Below are positions 10,292 to 19,654 of a stretch of 64,000 nt of DNA, piece by piece. Both the position numbers and the translations under genes were made by a program. Where the stretch lies: positions 372,001-436,000 of the forward strand of contig NZ_CP098480.1 of NCBI RefSeq assembly GCF_023702715.1, given 5' to 3'. Below the pieces are notes generated by a model, which was not told the DNA's origin, did no database searches, and worked only from the letters and a program-made list of their open reading frames with translations. Every line of letters starts with the position of its first letter. The stretch's first letter is position 1. This stretch comes from Acinetobacter sp. C32I. GTDB lineage: Bacteria; Pseudomonadota; Gammaproteobacteria; Pseudomonadales; Moraxellaceae.

Positions 10292-11032
10292 ATGGCGAAA
10301 GATTTTAATAGTCAAAAAGTAGTGGAACGCTATGACGATCATATCCGACGTCTGATTCCAGGTTATGCGCTGATGCATCAACAAGTGGATGCGATTTTAC
10401 AATCCGCTTTAAGTGCAGATGCACAGATTTTAATTGTTGGTTGCGGCACAGGCTATGAGCTTGAATATCTACTGAACAGACATCCGACTTGGCGTTTTAC
10501 GGCTGTTGATCCTTCTTTAAGTATGTTGCAGAAAGCACAAGCCCTGATTCAGGCACTGGGTCAGTCCGAGCGTGTGCAATTTATTCATGGCGAAACCGCT
10601 GCATTGCCTACACAGCCAAAATTTGATGCGGCCTTGTCAATTTTAGTTGCGCATTTTGTGCCGCATGCGCTTAAACCGAGTTTCTTTGCTGAAATATCAC
10701 AGCGATTAAAAGCGGATGGATTGCTCATAACTTACGACCTGATGGCCTGTGAAGATCCTCAACAATTGAAAGCATTGCCACTGTTATGTCAGAACAATGG
10801 TCTAAGTGTCGAGCAGAGTCAAGCCATGATGGAACGTTTGGGGCACGACTTTTTCACACTCACTTTTGATGCCTATCAGCAACTACTTTGCAGTACTGGT
10901 TTTGAACAGGTAAAAGGTTTTAGCCAAGTTTTAACGTATCAGGGACTGATTGCTCAGAAAAAACAGGAGGATATTTTGACCTCGGAACATTCTGGCAAGG
11001 CTGTTTTCACTCAACAAGGAATTCAACATTAA
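10292..11032 (+). CDS. class I SAM-dependent methyltransferase, substrate unknown
   Basis: A 246-residue Rossmann methyltransferase with the SAM-binding VGCGTG at 49-54 and an acidic residue after the second strand (Asp73 in AVDPSLSML). It follows bioB closely after a GAGGA ribosome site. It does not look like BioC, and nothing in the sequence names its acceptor. A role in thiol or small-molecule methylation is possible but unsupported. Confidence 0.7.
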   Translation: MAKDFNSQKVVERYDDHIRRLIPGYALMHQQVDAILQSALSADAQILIVGCGTGYELEYLLNRHPTWRFTAVDPSLSMLQKAQALIQALGQSERVQFIHGETAALPTQPKFDAALSILVAHFVPHALKPSFFAEISQRLKADGLLITYDLMACEDPQQLKALPLLCQNNGLSVEQSQAMMERLGHDFFTLTFDAYQQLLCSTGFEQVKGFSQVLTYQGLIAQKKQEDILTSEHSGKAVFTQQGIQH

Positions 11033-11072
11033 AACAGCAACTTAATTTTTAGCTTCTAACCGATGTTTTTGA

Positions 11073-11093
11073 CAGTGGCTGAAATTGCCACTG
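11073..11093. terminator. small hairpin downstream of the methyltransferase gene
   Basis: Arms CAGTGGC (11073-11079) and GCCACTG (11087-11093) with loop TGAAATT. There is no good T-tract on the plus strand, so terminator function is uncertain. Confidence 0.4.
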
Positions 11094-11233
11094 CAAGGTT
11101 CTGTTGTCTTTAAAAAAGTGGCTATTCACTTAGATAGGAGGTAAAAACTAAATAAATCAATGGTTTGAATTTTTAGAATAAAAAATGTGATGTGGTACAT
11201 CTGTGCGACAAAGGAAAAACACAAACAAAGAAT

Positions 11234-11257
11234 GATCTTAAAACGGGTTTTAAGATC
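11234..11257. promoter_or_regulatory. 24-bp perfect palindrome in the leader of the DcaP porin gene
   Basis: Arms GATCTTAAAAC (11234-11244) and GTTTTAAGATC (11247-11257) around GG. It ends 6 bases before the ribosome site and 23 before the ATG at 11281. It can be a repressor operator or an mRNA hairpin masking or protecting the start region. Confidence 0.5.
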
Positions 11258-11280
11258 AGCCGAAAAGGAAATTGATTTTA

Positions 11281-12567
11281 ATGAAAAAGTTTATTTTAAC
11301 GGTACAAAAAAGCATATTGGCAACGGCGGTTTTAACGGCCATGTCCTCTGCTTATTCGGGAACTGAAAGTGCTGAAATTGCACAACTCAGACAAGAAGTT
11401 CAAGAGTTGCGCGCCATGCTGCAACAATATGTGAAGCAACCTGTTCCGGCCCAGTCGACAGCTCAAGTCACGGTTGCTACTGCGCCACAGCTGACCGAAG
11501 CACAAGCTCCAAAACTGAATATCAGCAAAGGCGGGGCTGAAGTCAGTTTATATGGTTATCTCCGTGCCGATGCTTCTTATCAGGCCAAAGGTGCATCGAC
11601 CATGTATAACAATATCAGTGGCGTACCACTGGAACATACTGCCGAGGAAGCTCAACAAAAAGACCGCTTGCATTCAACCGTCAATGTCACACGTTTAGGT
11701 TTAAATTTTAAAACACCGACGGCAGCAGGTGATGTTGGTGGCAAGCTGGAAATGGACTTTTTTGGCGGCAGCACACGTGATCAATTCCGTATTCGTCATG
11801 CCTATTTAACCTTTGATAAATGGTTGATCGGTCAGACTTGGTCAACCTTTATTGCACCTGAATATTATCCAGAAACCATTGATGCGGGAACCTATGTCGG
11901 TGGGGCATTACAACGCTCTCCGCTGGTTCGATATAGCGACAACTTATCAGCCAATACCAGTTTTGCTATCGCGATTGAAGACCCTAAATACACCGCAACT
12001 TCCGACCCTGATAATGAAATGCGATTGCCTGCTTTAGTTGGGCGGTTGAACCATAAATTTGCCAATGGTTCACTGTTGTCAGGTCGTACTTTTATGGCTG
12101 AGAAAAAGACCAGTAATGATGAGGAATGGGCATGGGGTGTAGGGCTCGGCGGTAAATATCAGCTGACACCACAAACTTTCTTAAAAGCCGATTATTACCA
12201 TGTTAAAGGTGATGGCCGCTTCCTGCTTTGGACCAATAACAGCTATGTAATTGATGATAAAAATCATATTCAGAGCAATGAATTCGACACCATTTCAGCA
12301 GGTTTAACCCATCAGTTTAATTCAAAGCTTCGCTCAACCTTGGGTTATGGCTATATGAAAGCCAAGGATGACAATACCTTTGCTGAAATTCAAAAAAATA
12401 ATGCAACACAAAACAAGGAACTTTGGCAGGGCTGGATCAATGCCATGTACAACCCGTATAAACCGATTACCTTGGGGGTCGAGTATGTCTATGGCGAGCG
12501 AGAAACCTTCGATGGCCGTAACGGGATTGATAACCGTTTCAATATGATGGCGAGTTACGATTTTTAA
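11281..12567 (+). CDS. DcaP-like trimeric outer membrane porin
   Basis: A 428-residue outer membrane channel of the DcaP family, known in Acinetobacter for uptake of dicarboxylates and other organic acids. A signal peptide covers roughly residues 1-25. Then comes a short coiled coil (AEIAQLRQEVQELRAMLQQY), a proline/alanine-rich linker and a beta-barrel ending in Phe. The start is taken at ATG 11281, nine bases after AAAGGAA; the in-frame TTG at 11272 is too close to that site. The next gene is an aromatic-acid-type importer, so the pair probably forms an uptake route across both membranes. Confidence 0.85.
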   Translation: MKKFILTVQKSILATAVLTAMSSAYSGTESAEIAQLRQEVQELRAMLQQYVKQPVPAQSTAQVTVATAPQLTEAQAPKLNISKGGAEVSLYGYLRADASYQAKGASTMYNNISGVPLEHTAEEAQQKDRLHSTVNVTRLGLNFKTPTAAGDVGGKLEMDFFGGSTRDQFRIRHAYLTFDKWLIGQTWSTFIAPEYYPETIDAGTYVGGALQRSPLVRYSDNLSANTSFAIAIEDPKYTATSDPDNEMRLPALVGRLNHKFANGSLLSGRTFMAEKKTSNDEEWAWGVGLGGKYQLTPQTFLKADYYHVKGDGRFLLWTNNSYVIDDKNHIQSNEFDTISAGLTHQFNSKLRSTLGYGYMKAKDDNTFAEIQKNNATQNKELWQGWINAMYNPYKPITLGVEYVYGERETFDGRNGIDNRFNMMASYDF

Positions 12568-12657
12568 TCAAGACCTTGAATAATCTGTTTTTTCTTTAGG
12601 GTGCAGTATGTCTTTTTAAAAATGAACAAGAATTTATCTCATAGAGGAGATGATTAA

Positions 12658-14025
12658 ATGGCAACATCGACGTTGAATGTCAATGCAATTATTGACCAAG
12701 CAAAATTTACCCCTTTTCACTGGAGCATTTTGCTTTGGTGCTTACTGATTATTATTTTTGACGGTTATGACCTGGTTATTTATGGTGTGGTTTTGCCTGT
12801 ATTGATGCAGGAATGGTCACTCACCGCGGTACAGGCAGGTATGTTGGCCAGTACCGCTTTATGTGGAATGATGTTTGGTGCCATGCTATTCGGGGCTTTG
12901 GCAGATAAAATCGGTCGCAAAAATGTGATCTTGATTTGTGTGACCTTTTTTAGTGGTTTTACCTTTTGGGGTGCATTTGCATCGACGCCTTTTGAGTTTG
13001 GGATTTTAAGGTTTTTAGCCGGTTTAGGCATTGGTGGGGTGATGCCGAATCTGGTGGCTTTAACCTCTGAATATGCACCGAAACGGATACGCAGTACTTT
13101 GGTTGGCAGTATGTTTAGTGGCTATGCCATTGGTGGAATTATTTCGGCATTGTTGGGCAGTTATTTAGTCGAAAGCCAAGGCTGGCAAATCATGTTCTTG
13201 ATCGCTGGCATTCCATTGTTGTTGTTACCGATTTTATGGAAGTTCTTACCTGAGTCACTGACCTTTTTAGTGAAAAGTGGCAAGACTGAGCAAGCCCATG
13301 CCATCATTCAAAAAATTGCACCAGAGCAGGTATTAAGCAGTGAGACACGCTTATGCTTGAATGACGATCATCTGGATACAGGCAGTTCTGCCAAAGCTTT
13401 ATTTCAACATGGTCGTGCTTTAAGTACGCTGATGTTCTGGCTGTTATTCTTTATGTGTTTGCTGATGGTTTATGCATTGAGTAGCTGGTTACCAAAACTG
13501 ATGCTGGCAGCAGGCTATTCATTGGGTAAAAGTATCCTATTCCTGCTGGCGTTGAATGTTGGCGCCATGCTTGGGGCAATTTTTGGGGGCATACTGTCAG
13601 ATAAATTCCACCTAAAGCCTGTGATTTTAACCATGTTTGTGGCAGGAGTCTTTGCCTTAGTCGGACTCGGTTATAACTCTCCAGCCTATATTTTATATGG
13701 TTTGGTGACGATTGCGGGTGCTGCAACTATTGGTACTTCAATCCTTTTATATAGTTATGTGGCGCAATACTATCCATTGAGTGTGCGCTCGACAGGGATT
13801 GGCTGTGCATCTGCAGTTGGGCGAATTGGTGCTATTGTCGGGCCAATTTTAACAGGGATGCTGCTGACCTTAGGTTTACCGCATAAGATGAACTTTGTGA
13901 TGATTGCCATCCCTGCGATTATTGCGATTTTTGCGGTGCTGGTGCTGAAACGGCATGAATCGGATAGTGGGAGTAAAAGCACAGCCAATCCAGCGACAAA
14001 CATCGCTGAAACAGGTGAAGCATAG
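12658..14025 (+). CDS. MFS transporter, aromatic acid:H+ symporter (AAHS) type
   Basis: A 455-residue, 12-helix major facilitator. The DGYDLVIYG segment in helix 1 and the loop FGALADKIGRKNV are hallmarks of the PcaK/BenK/VanK subfamily. A GAGGAG ribosome site precedes ATG 12658. It follows the DcaP porin and ends before a bidirectional terminator. The substrate is probably an aromatic or other carboxylic acid. No ring-cleavage genes lie beside it, so the substrate cannot be refined. Confidence 0.85.
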   Translation: MATSTLNVNAIIDQAKFTPFHWSILLWCLLIIIFDGYDLVIYGVVLPVLMQEWSLTAVQAGMLASTALCGMMFGAMLFGALADKIGRKNVILICVTFFSGFTFWGAFASTPFEFGILRFLAGLGIGGVMPNLVALTSEYAPKRIRSTLVGSMFSGYAIGGIISALLGSYLVESQGWQIMFLIAGIPLLLLPILWKFLPESLTFLVKSGKTEQAHAIIQKIAPEQVLSSETRLCLNDDHLDTGSSAKALFQHGRALSTLMFWLLFFMCLLMVYALSSWLPKLMLAAGYSLGKSILFLLALNVGAMLGAIFGGILSDKFHLKPVILTMFVAGVFALVGLGYNSPAYILYGLVTIAGAATIGTSILLYSYVAQYYPLSVRSTGIGCASAVGRIGAIVGPILTGMLLTLGLPHKMNFVMIAIPAIIAIFAVLVLKRHESDSGSKSTANPATNIAETGEA

Positions 14026-14048
14026 CAGCGCATCGTGATTAAGAAAAC

Positions 14049-14077
14049 AAAGTCGATGAGCTTAGTTCATCGACTTT
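14049..14077. terminator. bidirectional terminator
   Basis: Arms AAAGTCGATGA (14049-14059) and TCATCGACTTT (14067-14077), loop GCTTAGT, with an A-rich left flank and TTGTATT to the right. It lies between convergent genes, the importer and the LysR regulator. Confidence 0.85.
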
Positions 14078-14093
14078 TGTATTCTACTCTGAG

Positions 14094-15014
14094 TTAAGCC
14101 AGAGGCATGATTCTGGTTTTCAGGATATCCATAAAGGTTTTTAGAATCATATGGTAGTTTTTGCCTTTATGCGTGATCAGACAGATCGGGGTACTGTAAT
14201 GCATCATGTCCTGTAAAATCGGTTGCATAAAGCCATCTTGCACCCATTTCTTCGCATAATGATCGGGTAAAAAACCGAGAAACTTACCGGTTAAAATCAG
14301 AAAGGCAATGCCTTCACGGTCACTGGCGGTGGCTGAACAATCAAGCAGTTGATGTAATTTCGTCGCTTCTGCTGTCGTTGCATAATTGGGCAATACTGCT
14401 TGCCAGTTTTTTAAATCCGCAGTGTGGAAGCCACCTAAATGTTGAAACAGCGGGTGATTTTTACCGCAGTAGAGTAAAGACTTTTCGCTATATAAATCAA
14501 AATAATCTAAGCCAGATAATGGGGTGACGAGGGGGATGGCACCTGCATGTAAGCGGTTGTCCAAGACGCGACATTCAATATCGGACAAGGTACTCATACT
14601 GATATTAATCACCACTTCTGGATTTTCATCAGCCAATAGCGCAAGGGTATTGGTGATATAGGCGCTGGGCATGGTGACTAAATTATTAATAATCCCAATA
14701 TTAAATTCACCTTTGAGCTGATTATGCATTTGATTGATTTTGGCTCGAAAGTCTTCAATCGAAGCATTCAACACTTCAATATATTCCAGAATTTCACGGC
14801 CTTCATCAGTCAGGGCAAAGCCCGCTCGACCACGCTGACACAGTCGAATACCGAGCCGATTTTCCAGATCACTCATATGCAGACTAATCGCAGAACGACT
14901 GATGCCAAGTAGACTTTCCGCAGCGCTAAAGCTGTGGCAGTCACACACCGTTTTAAAAATTTTGAGCAGTTTTATATCAAAATCAGTCACTTGATTTAAT
15001 TTTTTAGGCTTCAT
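14094..15014 (-). CDS. LysR family transcriptional regulator
   Basis: A 306-residue LysR regulator with a winged helix-turn-helix in the first 70 residues (HSFSAAESLLGISRSAISLHMSDLE) and a periplasmic-binding-like effector domain. It is divergent from the beta-alanine aminotransferase gene, about 100 bases away, and so is the probable activator of that two-gene pathway. The effector is likely beta-alanine or a product of it (inference from position). Confidence 0.85.
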   Translation of the reverse strand: MKPKKLNQVTDFDIKLLKIFKTVCDCHSFSAAESLLGISRSAISLHMSDLENRLGIRLCQRGRAGFALTDEGREILEYIEVLNASIEDFRAKINQMHNQLKGEFNIGIINNLVTMPSAYITNTLALLADENPEVVINISMSTLSDIECRVLDNRLHAGAIPLVTPLSGLDYFDLYSEKSLLYCGKNHPLFQHLGGFHTADLKNWQAVLPNYATTAEATKLHQLLDCSATASDREGIAFLILTGKFLGFLPDHYAKKWVQDGFMQPILQDMMHYSTPICLITHKGKNYHMILKTFMDILKTRIMPLA

Positions 15015-15116
15015 TTAGTTTTGCTTTTTTATATCTAAACTCAAGACAATTTGAATTTATCAAAACTATAACGCGCTGTACACTCCAAACATAAACCCAA
15101 AACAAGAAGAGTGATT

Positions 15117-16493
15117 ATGTTTGATATCGACACCACAAATGACCGTGATGATGCATTGGAAGCCAGTCCGTCAGACGTTGCTATGAAGTTAAATTATCAA
15201 GCGCATTGGATGCCGTTTACCGCCAATCGTAACTTTCATCAAGATCCACGCATTATCGTGGCTGCCAAAGGTTCGTCTTTGATTGACAGCACAGGACGTG
15301 AGATTTATGACTCATTGTCAGGTTTGTGGACCTGCGGCGCAGGGCATAGTTTGCCTGAAATCCAGCAAGCCGTAACTCGTCAATTGGCAAAACTGGATTA
15401 TTCACCTGCATTTCAATTCGGACACCCATTATCTTTTCAATTGGCTGAAAAAATTGTGCAGCACATGCCTGAAAAGCTACAGCATGTATTTTTTACCGAT
15501 TCTGGCTCTGAGTCAGCAGATACTGCGATCAAAATGGCAAGAGCTTATTGGCGGATTAAAGGTCAACCGAGCAAAACCAAATTGATTGGACGGGCACGTG
15601 GCTACCATGGTGTTAACGTGGCAGGCACAAGTCTGGGCGGTATTGGTGGCAATCGCAAAATGTTCGGTCAATTGATGGATGTGGATCATTTACCGCATAC
15701 CTTGCAACCACATCTGAGCTTTAGCAAAGGCTGTGCTGAAACAGGTGGAATTGAACTGGCCGATGAAATGCTCAAGCTGATTGAGCTACATGATGCATCC
15801 AATATCGCCGCAGTGATTGTTGAACCTGTTTCTGGTTCGGCGGGTTGTATTGTGCCACCGACAGGTTATTTAAAACGCCTGCGAGAAATCTGTGATCAAC
15901 ACAATATCCTGCTGATCTTTGATGAGGTGATTACGGGCTTTGGCCGTATGGGCACATGGACAGCAGCTGAATATTTTGATGTAACGCCTGATCTTCTGAC
16001 CTTTGCCAAACAAATTACCAATGGTGCCATTCCATTAGGTGGCGTTGTCGCAAGCCGTGAAATCTATGATGCCTTTATGCAACAAGACTTGCCTGAACAT
16101 GCAGTTGAATTTACCCATGGTTATACCTATTCAGGGCATCCCGTTGCCTGTGCGGCTGCTTTAGCCACTTTAGATGTACTGGAACAACAGAACCTGATTA
16201 CTCAATCAGCGGCTTTGGCCCCAAGTTTTGAAAAACTGATTCATGAATTAAAAGGTGCACCGAATGTGATTGATATTCGCAATTGCGGTTTGATTGGTGC
16301 TTTGCAACTGGCACCGCGTGATGGAGATACCACCATTCGTGGATTTGAAATTGGTATGAAGTTGTGGAAAGCCGGTTTCTATGTGCGTTTTGGCGGAGAC
16401 ACCATTCAGTTTGGTCCAATGTTTAACAGCACTGAAGCGCAATTATCACGCTTGATCAATGCTGTGGGTGAAACCCTTTATCAAGTGAAATAA
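15117..16493 (+). CDS. beta-alanine:pyruvate (omega-amino acid) aminotransferase
   Basis: Class III PLP aminotransferase of 458 residues. The phosphate-binding SGSES segment is near residue 131, the cofactor Asp269 lies in FDEVITGFGR, and the Schiff-base Lys298 in FAKQITNGAIPLGGV. The start is ATG 15117, six bases after AAGAAGA; the GTG at 15111 is less well placed. It resembles the beta-alanine:pyruvate aminotransferases of Pseudomonas (OapT/BauA). The dehydrogenase downstream would convert the resulting malonate semialdehyde to acetyl-CoA. Taurine or another omega-amine is a possible alternative substrate. Confidence 0.9.
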   Translation: MFDIDTTNDRDDALEASPSDVAMKLNYQAHWMPFTANRNFHQDPRIIVAAKGSSLIDSTGREIYDSLSGLWTCGAGHSLPEIQQAVTRQLAKLDYSPAFQFGHPLSFQLAEKIVQHMPEKLQHVFFTDSGSESADTAIKMARAYWRIKGQPSKTKLIGRARGYHGVNVAGTSLGGIGGNRKMFGQLMDVDHLPHTLQPHLSFSKGCAETGGIELADEMLKLIELHDASNIAAVIVEPVSGSAGCIVPPTGYLKRLREICDQHNILLIFDEVITGFGRMGTWTAAEYFDVTPDLLTFAKQITNGAIPLGGVVASREIYDAFMQQDLPEHAVEFTHGYTYSGHPVACAAALATLDVLEQQNLITQSAALAPSFEKLIHELKGAPNVIDIRNCGLIGALQLAPRDGDTTIRGFEIGMKLWKAGFYVRFGGDTIQFGPMFNSTEAQLSRLINAVGETLYQVK

Positions 16494-16554
16494 AGCTTGG
16501 CTGAGTACCCGCCAAAAGCAAATGGAAAATAAGACACAGAGACAAGGAATACAG

Positions 16555-18117
16555 ATGAATAATTTAGAACATTTTAATGCCAGTGCGTTCAGCAATACGG
16601 ATTCAGCTCAAGCCTCAACCCCTCAATTGATTGGGCATTTTATTCAAGGTGGTTTGGTCACCAAATCCAGTCGAAAACAAGCGGTCTATAATCCTGCAAC
16701 CGGTGAGATCAGCAAAGAAGTGGCATTGGCGGATACAGCGCTAGTGAATCAGGTGGTGCAGGTTGCAGAACAGGCATTCCCTGCATGGCGTGATACACCC
16801 GTGATTAAACGGGCGCGGGTGATGTTTAAGTTCAAACAATTACTTGAAGAAAATGCTGAAACCCTGTGTGAGTTGATCGGGCAAGAACATGGCAAGATTT
16901 GCCATGATGCCAAAGGTGAATTGCAGCGTGGCATTGAAAATGTGGAATATGCCTGTGGCGCGCCTGAATTTTTAAAAGGTGAGTATTCTAAAAATGTTGG
17001 TCCAGATATTGATTCTTGGAGTGAGTTTCAACCTTTAGGTGTGGTTGCAGGGATTACCCCTTTTAATTTCCCTGCAATGGTGCCGTTGTGGATGTTCCCG
17101 ATGGCGATAGCCTGTGGCAATTGCTTTATTTTAAAACCCTCTGAAAAGGCTCCTTCAGCCGCACTCTATTTGGCTGAGTTACTTAAACAGGCGGGCTTGC
17201 CAGATGGCGTGTTTAATGTGGTCAATGGTGACAAAGAAGCCGTCGATGCTTTATTGCATCATCCCAAAATCCAAGCCATCAGTTTTGTGGGGTCAACGCC
17301 AATTGCAGAATATATTTATCGGACTGCCACCTCGACAGGAAAACGCTGTCAGGCCTTAGGTGGTGCAAAAAACCATGCCATCATTATGCCCGATGCCGAT
17401 ATTGATAATGTGGTGACCTCCTTATTAGGTGCAGCCTTTGGTTCATCGGGTGAGCGTTGTATGGCCTTGTCTGTTGCGGTGGCCATTGGCGATGAAGTGG
17501 CCGATGTGGTGATTGCCAAGCTCAAGCAAGAAATGCAGCAATTGAAATTTGGTCATTATGCCGATGCCAGTAATGACTTTGGACCGCTCATTTCGCAAGC
17601 ACATAAACAGAAGGTACAAGCTTATATCCAAAGCGCCGAGCAACAAGGTGCTAAAATTGTGGTGGATGGGCGTGACGCCAAACCCGTCGGTTATGAACAT
17701 GGATTTTTTGTCGGACCGACCTTGATTGATCAAATTTCAGCAGAGATGACCAGCTATCAACAAGAAATTTTTGGGCCGGTATTACAGGTGATTCGTGTCG
17801 AGAGCATGCAAGAAGCCATGCAGTTGATCAATGACCATGAATATGGCAACGGCACCTGTATTTATACCCGCGATGGTGAGGCGGCGCGTTATTTTAGCAA
17901 TAATATCCAAGTCGGCATGGTCGGGGTGAATGTGCCATTACCTGTACCTGTTGCCTATCACAGTTTTGGCGGCTGGAAGCGTTCACTGTTTGGTGATCTG
18001 TATGCCTATGGGCCAGATGGCGTGCGTTTCTATACTCGCCGTAAAACCATCACCCAACGTTGGCCATCCGCACAGATTCGTGAGGCGAAACAATTTGCCA
18101 TGCCAACTTTAAATTAA
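16555..18117 (+). CDS. mmsA: CoA-acylating (methyl)malonate-semialdehyde dehydrogenase
   Basis: NAD- and CoA-dependent oxidation of malonate semialdehyde to acetyl-CoA, or of methylmalonate semialdehyde to propionyl-CoA. The 520-residue aldehyde dehydrogenase has catalytic Cys302 in SSGERCM. The usual general-base Glu of ELGGK is replaced (ALGGAKNH), as expected for this CoA-dependent family. FNFPAMVPLWMFP is also characteristic. The start is ATG 16555 after AAGGA; the ATG at 16522 has no ribosome site. Paired with the aminotransferase, its job here is probably beta-alanine rather than valine degradation, since no other valine genes are near. Confidence 0.92.
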   Translation: MNNLEHFNASAFSNTDSAQASTPQLIGHFIQGGLVTKSSRKQAVYNPATGEISKEVALADTALVNQVVQVAEQAFPAWRDTPVIKRARVMFKFKQLLEENAETLCELIGQEHGKICHDAKGELQRGIENVEYACGAPEFLKGEYSKNVGPDIDSWSEFQPLGVVAGITPFNFPAMVPLWMFPMAIACGNCFILKPSEKAPSAALYLAELLKQAGLPDGVFNVVNGDKEAVDALLHHPKIQAISFVGSTPIAEYIYRTATSTGKRCQALGGAKNHAIIMPDADIDNVVTSLLGAAFGSSGERCMALSVAVAIGDEVADVVIAKLKQEMQQLKFGHYADASNDFGPLISQAHKQKVQAYIQSAEQQGAKIVVDGRDAKPVGYEHGFFVGPTLIDQISAEMTSYQQEIFGPVLQVIRVESMQEAMQLINDHEYGNGTCIYTRDGEAARYFSNNIQVGMVGVNVPLPVPVAYHSFGGWKRSLFGDLYAYGPDGVRFYTRRKTITQRWPSAQIREAKQFAMPTLN

Positions 18118-18126
18118 TTTTTGCTC

Positions 18127-18160
18127 AAGGGGAGACCATTGGTTTTCCCTTTTTATTTTT
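18127..18160 (+). terminator. terminator after mmsA
   Basis: Eleven-base arms AAGGGGAGACC (18127-18137) and GGTTTTCCCTT (18141-18151), two G-U pairs, three-base loop, then TTTATTTTT. It ends the beta-alanine operon before the permease gene. Confidence 0.85.
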
Positions 18161-18218
18161 ATAGGAATTTAAACATGTAATTAACGGTTTTTTAAGACGT
18201 ATTTTTAAGGAATAAAAT

Positions 18219-19610
18219 ATGAATAGCGCAAAAACAACAAAATTAGGTGAAGGACTTTCGAACCGCCATGTCACTATGATCAGTATTGGTGGTGTGATTG
18301 GTGCAGGTTTATTTGTCGGTTCATCAGCTGCAATTGCCAAAGCAGGTCCCGCTGCTGTACTGGCTTATATTATTACCAGTATTCTGGTTTTTTTAGTCAT
18401 GCGTATGCTCGGTGAAATGGCCGTTGCACAGCCTGACACAGGTTCATTTTCAACGTATGCCCGTAAAGCAATTGGCCCTTGGGCGGGCTTTAGTGTGGGC
18501 TGGCTGTATTGGTGGTTCTGGGTTTTGGTGATTCCAATTGAAGCCATTGCAGGTGCCGAAATTTTGCATGCTTGGTTTCCACAGGTATCCAGTGCCATTT
18601 ACGCCTTTGCATTTATTATTCTGCTGAGTTTGGCAAACTTCTTTAGCACCAAAAGTTTTGGTGAGTTTGAGTTTTGGTTTGCGCTGATTAAAGTGATTGC
18701 GATCCTTGTATTTATTGTGATTGGTGCATCTGCCGTATTTGGACTGTGGCCTTTAGCCAAAGATGTCAGTGGTGTGGGTCATCTCTTTTCCAATGGCGGC
18801 TTTATGCCACATGGTATGGGCGGTGTGCTATCTGCGATTTTGATCTCGGCATTTTCCTTCTTTGGCATTGAAATTCTTTCGATTGCTGCGGCGGAGTCTA
18901 AAAATCCTGAAGAGAAAATCAAACGAGCGACCAATTTAGTGCTGTATCGGATTATCTTATTCTTCGTGGTTTCGATTTTCCTCGCGGTTGCCTTGGTTGA
19001 TTGGCGTTCACCTGATTTACAAAAATTGGGTACTTTTCAGTATGTCTTGGTCAGTTTGAATATTCCTCAAACCAAGTTAATTATGGACACTGTGGTATTT
19101 ATTGCAGTGGCAAGCTGTATGAATGCGGCTGTCTATACCTCTTCACGCATGTTATTTGCTTTAGGGGCTCGTCAAGAAGCGCCAAAAATGGTCACGAAAA
19201 TTAATGCAGTAGGTGTACCGACCATCGCGGTATTTGCTTCGACATTGATTGGATTGATTTGTTGCGCAGTGAATTATTTATTTCCTGGGCAAATATTTGG
19301 ATTCCTACTGTCAACCACGGGTTCGATTGCATTGGTGGTTTACTTGGTGATTGCCGTATCACAGCTCCGTTTGCGCACCCAATTAGACAAAGTTGGGGCT
19401 GCTGTGCCTTTTAAAATGTGGTTATTTCCGTGGCTGACTTGGTTTGTGATCGTAGTGATTATGAGCGTACTAGGCTATATGTTCCTGTCACCTCAATATA
19501 GCTATGAAACGACTTTATCTTTGAGCGTAACCTTCATTGTCGTGATCTGTGGACTGATCGTGACCCGAAAGAAGAAAAGTAGTCGAACAGTAGCGTTGCA
19601 CCTAGACTGA
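18219..19610 (+). CDS. amino acid permease (APC superfamily, GabP/AAT-like)
   Basis: A 463-residue inner membrane permease with about 12 helices. The N-terminal ISIGGVIGAGLFVGSS and the MLGEMAVAQPDTGSFSTYA segment are typical of the amino acid transporter subfamily holding GabP, AnsP and CycA. An AAGGAA ribosome site precedes ATG 18219. The gene is framed by terminators and is its own transcription unit. Between beta-alanine and GABA genes, either could be its cargo; the sequence does not decide. Confidence 0.85.
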   Translation: MNSAKTTKLGEGLSNRHVTMISIGGVIGAGLFVGSSAAIAKAGPAAVLAYIITSILVFLVMRMLGEMAVAQPDTGSFSTYARKAIGPWAGFSVGWLYWWFWVLVIPIEAIAGAEILHAWFPQVSSAIYAFAFIILLSLANFFSTKSFGEFEFWFALIKVIAILVFIVIGASAVFGLWPLAKDVSGVGHLFSNGGFMPHGMGGVLSAILISAFSFFGIEILSIAAAESKNPEEKIKRATNLVLYRIILFFVVSIFLAVALVDWRSPDLQKLGTFQYVLVSLNIPQTKLIMDTVVFIAVASCMNAAVYTSSRMLFALGARQEAPKMVTKINAVGVPTIAVFASTLIGLICCAVNYLFPGQIFGFLLSTTGSIALVVYLVIAVSQLRLRTQLDKVGAAVPFKMWLFPWLTWFVIVVIMSVLGYMFLSPQYSYETTLSLSVTFIVVICGLIVTRKKKSSRTVALHLD

Positions 19611-19622
19611 TCGAACAGCATG

Positions 19623-19654
19623 ATAAGGCCTAAGCGTTGAAGTTTAGGCCTTAT
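19623..19654. terminator. bidirectional terminator between permease and EamA genes
   Basis: Perfect eleven-base arms ATAAGGCCTAA (19623-19633) and TTAGGCCTTAT (19644-19654), ten-base loop, then TGTTTTTAT. The right arm covers the stop codon of the leftward EamA gene. Confidence 0.85.

Noticed and set aside
16555..18117. Loss of the catalytic Glu in the semialdehyde dehydrogenase as a defect
   Set aside because: CoA-acylating (methyl)malonate-semialdehyde dehydrogenases normally lack that general base, so this is a family trait.
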